A stretch of DNA of 64,000 nucleotides. Source: Halomicrobium urmianum. Its GTDB lineage: Archaea; Halobacteriota; Halobacteria; Halobacteriales; Haloarculaceae. Position 1 is the stretch's first letter. Each line of letters opens with the position of its first letter. Shown here one piece after another: positions 58,677-64,000 of the stretch. The position numbers and the translations under genes are program-made. The DNA is taken from NCBI RefSeq assembly GCF_020217425.1, contig NZ_CP084090.1, positions 496,001 through 560,000 of the forward strand, written 5' to 3'. The notes beneath the pieces are model-generated. The model was not told the DNA's origin and did no database searches. It saw only the letters and a list, made by a program, of their open reading frames with translations.

Positions 58677-60304
58677 GCACCGACGACGCCGCGCAGACGC
58701 CCGAGTTCGTCACCCACAGGACGGCGGCCTCCGAACGCGTCGCGGCGGGACTCGTCGGCCTGGCGGTGCTGACCGCGGTCGCCGGCCTGCTCTCGCTGTT
58801 CACGGTGCTCCCCGTCACGGCGACCGCCGGCGGCGTCACGGTCGCGACGCTGTTCGGCCTCTCGCTGCTCGTCCTCGGCGTCGGGATCCTCGGGTTCGGC
58901 GCCGCCTCGGCGACCGGCGCCGTCGCGACGGACCCCGACCACACGGGCGGACTCCTCGCGGCAGTGCTCTACGGACTCGTCTGGCTCGTCACCGGCGGTC
59001 TCGTCGCCGCTCAGGGGCTCGGGCTCTCGACGCTGTGGCCGGTCGTCGCGCTGATCTTCGGCGCGGGCGCGGGCGCGCTGGCGCTGCTCGTCCGCGAGGA
59101 CGTCGGCACCACCGTCCCCGCGGGCGCCTTCCTGCTGCTCGGCGGTCTGGTCGTCTCCGGCCTCGTCGGTCCGGGGTGGGAGTGGTCGCCCGAGGCCTTC
59201 TCGGTCACGCTGACGCCCGCCGTCGCCGTTCCGGCGCTGACCATCGTCGGCGGCGTCCTCGGTGGCTGGACGGCCGCACGCGCCTACGCCGGGTTCGGCG
59301 CCAACGGCCGTCAGAAGGGCGCGTACGCGCTGGTCGGCGCAAACGCCGTGGGCATGCTCCTGCTCCCCGGTGCCATCGTCGCGCTCATCGTGGCGAAGGG
59401 TGCGGCGCGCCTGTTCCAGGGACTCGAGATCGGCCTGTTCTGGGGGAACTGGACGTGGTTCTACGTCCCCGGCCTCGAGGAGTACGTCATCTTCGAGGGG
59501 CCGATCCTCTGGTTCTACTGGCCGTTCGTCATGGAGGGCGCGTCGCTCGGACCGACGGCCAACGGCGTCCTGCCGGCGATCCTCGGGACGGTGTGGGTCG
59601 TGGCCGGCGCGATCATCTTCGCCGTCCCGCTGGGCGTCGGCGCTGCCGTCTTCCTCACGGAGTACGCCGAACAGGGCCGGTTCACCGGGCTGGTCGAGGT
59701 GTCGACGAACGGCCTCTGGAGCACCCCGAGCATCGTGTACGGTCTGTTCGGACTGGCCTTCCTCGTGCCGCGGATCGGGAACCAGAGCACCCTCATCACC
59801 GGCCAGCTCGTGCTCGGGTTCATGCTGCTGCCGCTGGTCATCATCACGAGCCGGGAGTCGCTCAAGTCGGTCCCCGACGAGTACCGGGACGCGAGCGCGG
59901 CCCTCGGCGTGAGCAAGTGGCAGACGATCCGGAGCGTCGTCCTGCCGGCGGCCATCCCCGGCGTCATCACGGGGATCATCCTCGGCGTCGGCCGGATCGC
60001 GGGCGAGACGGCGCCCATCCTGCTGGTGATGGTCTCCAACCCGTTCCCCCAGCGGGCGGTCGGCGTCGTCCAGGGCGGGTTCTCGTTCACCGGTCAGTTC
60101 CCGTTCGTGTCCCTCCCGGCGATCGATCTGGTGCAGTCGAGCACCGCCCTGCCCTACCAGCTGTTCGCCATCATCACGGCCGGCGTCGGCGAGACGCAGG
60201 CGTTCGGCTGGGCGACGGCACTGGTCCTGTTGCTCGTCGTGATGGGCTTCTACGCCGTCGGCGTCGGATCGCGGATCTACTTCAGGAGGAAACTCAACCA
60301 ATGA
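58673..60304 (+). CDS. pstA: phosphate ABC transporter permease PstA (long form)
   Basis: 543 residues, clearly longer than bacterial PstA (about 300). An extra N-terminal region of about 230 residues has six or so hydrophobic helices; the permease core begins near 280 and its docking loop is [20 protein letters not shown]. Long PstA forms occur in haloarchaea. Overlaps pstB by four bases. Confidence 0.94.
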   Translation: MSTDDAAQTPEFVTHRTAASERVAAGLVGLAVLTAVAGLLSLFTVLPVTATAGGVTVATLFGLSLLVLGVGILGFGAASATGAVATDPDHTGGLLAAVLYGLVWLVTGGLVAAQGLGLSTLWPVVALIFGAGAGALALLVREDVGTTVPAGAFLLLGGLVVSGLVGPGWEWSPEAFSVTLTPAVAVPALTIVGGVLGGWTAARAYAGFGANGRQKGAYALVGANAVGMLLLPGAIVALIVAKGAARLFQGLEIGLFWGNWTWFYVPGLEEYVIFEGPILWFYWPFVMEGASLGPTANGVLPAILGTVWVVAGAIIFAVPLGVGAAVFLTEYAEQGRFTGLVEVSTNGLWSTPSIVYGLFGLAFLVPRIGNQSTLITGQLVLGFMLLPLVIITSRESLKSVPDEYRDASAALGVSKWQTIRSVVLPAAIPGVITGIILGVGRIAGETAPILLVMVSNPFPQRAVGVVQGGFSFTGQFPFVSLPAIDLVQSSTALPYQLFAIITAGVGETQAFGWATALVLLLVVMGFYAVGVGSRIYFRRKLNQ

Positions 60305-61230
60305 GCGACAATCAGTTCACAGCCGAGCCGCAGAGCGAACCGACCGCAGACGGTGTCGAGACGACCACCGAGCCCGGGCCCGGGACCGACGAGGTCGGCG
60401 ACGTCGAGGACGCCTGGACGGAGTACTCGTTCCAGGGAGATCCGAAGCTCTCCGTCGAGAACCTCGACGTCTACTACGGCGACGAGCACGCGCTGCACGA
60501 CGTCTCCATCGACATTCCCGAGGAGAGCGTGACGGCGCTGATCGGCCCATCGGGCTGCGGGAAGTCGACGTTCCTGCGGTGTCTCAACCGGATGAACGAC
60601 CGGATCAACGCGGCCCGCGTCGACGGCTCCGTCGAGCTCGACGGGGCCGAGATCTACCAGGACGGCGTCGACCTGGTCGAACTCCGCAAGCGCGTGGGGA
60701 TGGTGTTCCAGGCACCCAACCCCTTCCCGAAGTCGATCCGGGACAACATCGCCTACGGCCCGCGCAAGCACGGCGAGCTCAAGACGGGCCTGCTCGCCCG
60801 GCTGCTCGGCCGCGATGACCAGGAAGAGGAAGACGAACTCGTCGAGCGGACGCTCAGGCAGGCCGCGCTGTGGGACGAGGTGAAGGACCGGCTGGACGAC
60901 AACGCGCTGGGTCTGTCGGGCGGTCAGCAACAGCGGCTCTGCATCGCCCGAGCGCTGGCGACGGATCCGGACGTCCTCCTGATGGACGAGCCGGCCTCGG
61001 CGCTAGACCCCATCGCCACCTCGAAGATCGAGGATCTCATCGAGGAGCTGGCAGAGGACTACACCGTCGTCGTCGTCACCCACAACATGCAACAGGCCGC
61101 GCGCATCTCCGACCAGACCGCCGTATTCCTCACCGGCGGCCACCTCGTTGAGTACGGCGACACGGACAAGATCTTCGAGAACCCCGAGAGCGATCGCGTC
61201 GAGGACTACATCACCGGCAAGTTCGGATAG
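60301..61230 (+). CDS. pstB: phosphate ABC transporter ATPase PstB
   Basis: 309 residues. An acidic N-terminus of about 45 residues precedes the ABC domain: Walker [10 protein letters not shown] (82-90), signature LSGGQQQR (205-212), Walker B LLMDEP (226-231), then [12 protein letters not shown]. It powers phosphate import with PstC and PstA. A long frame on the same strand overlapping pstA and fused to this one starts out of frame with pstA and is not a real gene. Confidence 0.95.
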   Translation: MSDNQFTAEPQSEPTADGVETTTEPGPGTDEVGDVEDAWTEYSFQGDPKLSVENLDVYYGDEHALHDVSIDIPEESVTALIGPSGCGKSTFLRCLNRMNDRINAARVDGSVELDGAEIYQDGVDLVELRKRVGMVFQAPNPFPKSIRDNIAYGPRKHGELKTGLLARLLGRDDQEEEDELVERTLRQAALWDEVKDRLDDNALGLSGGQQQRLCIARALATDPDVLLMDEPASALDPIATSKIEDLIEELAEDYTVVVVTHNMQQAARISDQTAVFLTGGHLVEYGDTDKIFENPESDRVEDYITGKFG

Positions 61231-61235
61231 ACCGG

Positions 61236-61904
61236 ATGAGGACCGACTACGAGGCGGTCGTCTTCGACAACGACGGCGTCCTGATCGAGCCGACCGAGCA
61301 GGAACTGCTGGTCGACGCCGTCTGCGACACGTTCCGGGAGTTCCGGGTCGAGCCCGACCGCGAGTTCGCCCGCCGGACCGTCGAGGAGAGCCTCGTCCCC
61401 GAGGAGGACGTCCGCGAGCGCTACGGAATCGACCCGGAGGCGTTCTGGCGGCGCCGCGAGGCCAACGCCGCGACCGTCCAGCGCGGGGCGATCCGCACGG
61501 GCGAGAAGGGCCTCTACGACGACGTCGACGCCATCGCCGACCTGGAGGGGCCGCTCGGGCTGGTCAGCAACAACCAGCACGCTACGATCGAGTTCATCCT
61601 CGACCACCACGACCTCGCCGAGCACTTCGACGTGCTCTACGGCCGGGAGTGCTCGATCGCGGGCGCCCGCAAGAAGAAGCCCGAGTGCCACTACATCGAG
61701 CGCGCGCTGGCCGACCTGGGCGTCTCCGACGCCCTCTACGTCGGCGACAGCCCGAAGGACGTCGTGGCCGCCCACCGCGCGGGGATCGACGCGGCCTTCC
61801 TCCGGCGCGAGCACCGCACCGGCGTCGACCTGCCGGAGGAGCCCGACCACGAGTACGAGGGACTGCGGGAGCTCGTCGACGACCTGATCGACGCACTCGC
61901 CTGA
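61236..61904 (+). CDS. HAD-superfamily hydrolase in the phosphate module
   Basis: 222 residues, five bases after pstB. Motif I FDNDGVL, cap helices, LVSNNQ as motif II, KKKPECHY with the Lys, and VGDSPKDVVAAHRAG as motif III. A phosphatase of phosphoglycolate-phosphatase type; co-transcription with pst suggests release of phosphate from an organic ester, by inference. Confidence 0.88.
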   Translation: MRTDYEAVVFDNDGVLIEPTEQELLVDAVCDTFREFRVEPDREFARRTVEESLVPEEDVRERYGIDPEAFWRRREANAATVQRGAIRTGEKGLYDDVDAIADLEGPLGLVSNNQHATIEFILDHHDLAEHFDVLYGRECSIAGARKKKPECHYIERALADLGVSDALYVGDSPKDVVAAHRAGIDAAFLRREHRTGVDLPEEPDHEYEGLRELVDDLIDALA

Positions 61905-62035
61905 CGCACCGACGTGACCGCCCGACGAATCGACGGGATCACAGATGATCACCGCAGCACAGCCCACGAAACCGCCTGCGGGCGATTCCTGCCAGCAGGG
62001 AAAGCCTATTACGACAGACACACGCAGCCACGACT

Positions 62036-62716
62036 ATGCCACGAGAATCGTACCAGGAAGGCCTGGACCAGCTCCGGGAAGACGTCCTCTACATGTCGGA
62101 GGTCGTTCTGGAGCGGCTCCGGCTGGGACTCGACGCGCTCGAACAGAAAGATCCCGAGACCGCCCAGGAGGTCATCGAGGGCGACCACGAGATCAACCAG
62201 CTGTACCTCGACCTGGAGCAGGACTGCATCGACCTGCTGGCGCTCCAGCAGCCCGTCGCCTCGGACCTGCGGTTCATCGCCGCCTCGTTCAAGATCATCA
62301 CGGACCTCGAGCGGATCGCGGACCTGGCGACGAACCTCGCGGAGTACTCGGAGGGCGCCGAGCGCGACGTGTTCCCCGAGGTCGACATCCAGGGCGTCGC
62401 GGACGTCGTCACGGAGATGATCGAGACGGCGATGGACGCCTACGCCGACGAGGACGCCGACCTCTGTTACGCCATCGCCCAGCGCGACGACGAGGTCGAC
62501 GTCCTCTGCGAGGAGGCCAGCGAGGCCGTCGTCCGCGAACTGATCGAGCACGAGGTCGAGGACGAGGCCAGCGAGTCGGAAGTCGAGCAGTTGATGAACG
62601 ACGTCTCCCGGCTCCTGCTGACGATCCGGGACCTCGAGCGGGTCGGCGACCACGCCGTCAACATCGCGGCCCGGACGCTGTACATGGTCGAGAACGACGA
62701 CGACCTGATCTACTGA
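62036..62716 (+). CDS. phoU: phosphate signalling regulator PhoU
   Basis: 226 residues made of two three-helix PhoU repeats (YQEGLDQLREDVLYMSEVVL; RDLERVGDHAVNIAARTLYM) with the acidic metal-binding D/E-x-x-x-D patterns. It moderates Pst uptake. This second PhoU, without DNA-binding domain, lies downstream of pstB, separate from the AbrB-PhoU fusion upstream. Confidence 0.93.
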   Translation: MPRESYQEGLDQLREDVLYMSEVVLERLRLGLDALEQKDPETAQEVIEGDHEINQLYLDLEQDCIDLLALQQPVASDLRFIAASFKIITDLERIADLATNLAEYSEGAERDVFPEVDIQGVADVVTEMIETAMDAYADEDADLCYAIAQRDDEVDVLCEEASEAVVRELIEHEVEDEASESEVEQLMNDVSRLLLTIRDLERVGDHAVNIAARTLYMVENDDDLIY

Positions 62717-62756
62717 GCGTTCTGAACGCGCGTCTCGCTCTCTCCCCCGCCCGCGT

Positions 62757-63455
62757 TCACGGCTCCTCGCCGCCCTCGAGTCCGCTCTCGGTGATCCGTA
62801 GCTGGACCGTCTCGCCGGCGGCCTTCGACCGGTGCTTCTCCAGCGTCGCCCGGCGGTTGCCGCCGCGGAACCGATCGATGCGGACGACGGCGCCCGACCA
62901 GTGGTTCAGCGTGTGTCCGCCCAGCGCACGCGTGCCGTCGCTCTCGGGGTCGCTGTACACCTGGTTGGTGAAGCAGACGGCGAGGTCGTGCTTGCGCGCC
63001 AGCGACAGCAGGTGCGTGATCTGCCGGGCGACGGCCCGCAGCGCCTCGCCCTCGTCGCCGCCGTCCCGCTCCAGCCGGTAGAAGCCGGTCGCGCTGTCGA
63101 GGACGATCAGGTCCACCTGCGAGGCCAGGTCGGCCGCGTCCTGGACGGCCTCGCGCTGCTGCTCGAAGTCCAGCGCCTCGGAGACGATAATCCGGCCGGC
63201 GACGTCCTCGACCGTCTCGTCGGTCCCGGCGACGCGGGCCTCGGCGATCTGTTCCATCCGGTCCGCCGACAGGCCCTCGGTGTCGACGTACAGCGCGGAC
63301 TCGCCGCGCGCGGCGGTCTCGACGGCGGCGCTCAGCGCGACCGTGGTCTTGCCCGCGGCCGGCGGGCCGTACACCTGGGTGGCCGCGCCGCGTTCGAGTC
63401 CCCCGCCCAGCAGGTCATCGAGGGGGTCACAGCCGGTCGAGACGAAGTCGCTCAC
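62757..63455 (-). CDS. radB: DNA repair and recombination protein RadB
   Basis: 232 residues, the core RecA fold without the N-terminal DNA-binding domain of RadA. Walker A GPPAAGKTT (30-38), Walker B LIVLDS (around 135-140) and the loop VYSDPESDGTRALGGHTLNH. RadB is an accessory factor that helps RadA in homologous recombination in Euryarchaeota. Confidence 0.94.
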   Translation of the reverse strand: MSDFVSTGCDPLDDLLGGGLERGAATQVYGPPAAGKTTVALSAAVETAARGESALYVDTEGLSADRMEQIAEARVAGTDETVEDVAGRIIVSEALDFEQQREAVQDAADLASQVDLIVLDSATGFYRLERDGGDEGEALRAVARQITHLLSLARKHDLAVCFTNQVYSDPESDGTRALGGHTLNHWSGAVVRIDRFRGGNRRATLEKHRSKAAGETVQLRITESGLEGGEEP

Positions 63456-63479
63456 GACCGACTGTTGTGGGAGGTCGGA

Positions 63480-63998
63480 TTAAACGGTGGTGGGTTTCGA
63501 TCGAACGCGCCGCTCCAGCGCGTCGAGGACGACGCCGGGGTCCACGTCGTCGTCCGTCAGGTCGTCGACGGCGAACCGGAGATCCGGTCGCCGCCGCCGG
63601 TGACAGACGACGGCGTCGTCCGTCTGGGACACGCCGCTGATCGACGCCCACGGGATCAGCCGGCAGTACAGGGGTGACGCGACAACCAGGCCCGCGTCGG
63701 CCGCGCGGTAGGTCCGTTCCTGCCCGATGTGGACGCCGATTACGCCCGCGTAGAAGACCAGGAGGCCGCCGAACTCGACCGCAGTGACGCCGACGACAGC
63801 GCCGCCAAACCACCCCGTTCCGCCAAGGACCGTCGCGGTCCCTGCGGCGGCGAGGACGCGACTGCGGGCGGCGGTCGGCCAGCCGGCCGTCCACTCCGCG
63901 GTTACGGTCCCGTCCCCTACAATCGCCTCCACGTACCGCGACCTGGCGAGCGCCGCGACCGCGAGGCCGGCGAGGCAGCTGAACAGACCGAAGAACAA
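63480..63998 (-). CDS. membrane protein with PH-like domain, at the window edge
   Basis: 172 residues to an ATG two bases from the right edge; the true start may lie outside. Two or three hydrophobic segments (GLFSCLAGLAVAALA, VLAAAGTATVLGGT, FGGLLVFYAGVIGVHI), then a C-terminal YRAADAGLVVASPLYCRLIP and WASISGVSQTDDAVVCHRRR typical of bacterial PH-like domains. Function unknown. Confidence 0.7.
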   Translation of the reverse strand: MFFGLFSCLAGLAVAALARSRYVEAIVGDGTVTAEWTAGWPTAARSRVLAAAGTATVLGGTGWFGGAVVGVTAVEFGGLLVFYAGVIGVHIGQERTYRAADAGLVVASPLYCRLIPWASISGVSQTDDAVVCHRRRRPDLRFAVDDLTDDDVDPGVVLDALERRVRSKPTTV

Positions 63999-64000
63999 CC

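Noticed and set aside
58463-60301. 612-codon minus-strand frame opposite pstA
   Set aside because: Asp/Arg/Glu-rich shadow of pstA with no recognisable domain.
58663-61230. 855-codon plus-strand frame reading into pstB
   Set aside because: Its first 546 codons are an out-of-frame Arg-rich shadow of pstA; only the pstB part from 60301 is real.

Overview
The window comes from an extremely halophilic archaeon (class Halobacteria). The grounds are the archaeal-type ribosomal superoperon (eL19, eL32, eS4 and RNase P protein 1 inside the S10/spc cluster), very acidic proteins, high GC with strong third-position GC, an Orc1/Cdc6 initiator, RadB, SecY, methenyl-H4MPT cyclohydrolase, and short TATA-type promoters. 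No genus is claimed.

Layout. 1-9.4 kb: a TrkH potassium channel; a UspA gene linked by three tiny overlapping reading frames to an APC permease with two UspA domains; a frameshifted lipoprotein gene; a secreted Ca-repeat metalloprotease; and a GntP permease. 9.7-24.1 kb: an unbroken minus-strand ribosomal superoperon, from a SPOUT methyltransferase and uL3 down to SecY. 24.4-38.3 kb: an integrated element of about 13.9 kb in the 3' end of a tRNA-Gly(GCC) gene, bounded by a 55-bp direct repeat. It carries a tyrosine integrase, a beta-family protein, a small membrane-protein gene cut by a complete IS5-type insertion sequence, a type I restriction-modification operon (hsdM-hsdS-hsdR) with an overlapping YgjP-type metalloprotease gene, zinc-ribbon and micro-proteins, and a repeated ACTGCATAGAGG motif family. 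It is richer in A+T than the host, above all at its right end.

38.4-45.8 kb: household genes (GDT1-like cation exporter, thiamine-binding MTH1187 protein, acetyltransferase, SRPBCC protein, Mch, HAD hydrolase, NAD(P)-dependent epimerase, Bat-type HTH regulator). 45.8-48.3 kb: a probable replication origin, with eleven copies of a 20-bp-core repeat in both orientations around an orc1/cdc6 gene. 48.3-54.8 kb: GTPBP1-like GTPase, phosphoglycolate phosphatase, DnaJ-domain membrane protein, small zinc protein, PyrF, hypothetical proteins and eS8. 55.2-62.7 kb: a phosphate module, with a PhoU/AbrB regulator divergent from pstS-pstC-pstA-pstB, then a HAD hydrolase and a second PhoU. 62.8-64 kb: RadB and a PH-like membrane protein at the edge.

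The most informative observations are the exact pre-insertion reconstruction of the IS-disrupted gene, the chain of micro-ORFs with ribosome sites inside hairpins upstream of the APC permease, the element-specific repeat family with several unlisted micro-proteins, the origin repeats, and a DtxR-like palindrome at the exporter promoter. All function calls rest on reading motifs by eye; no database search was run.
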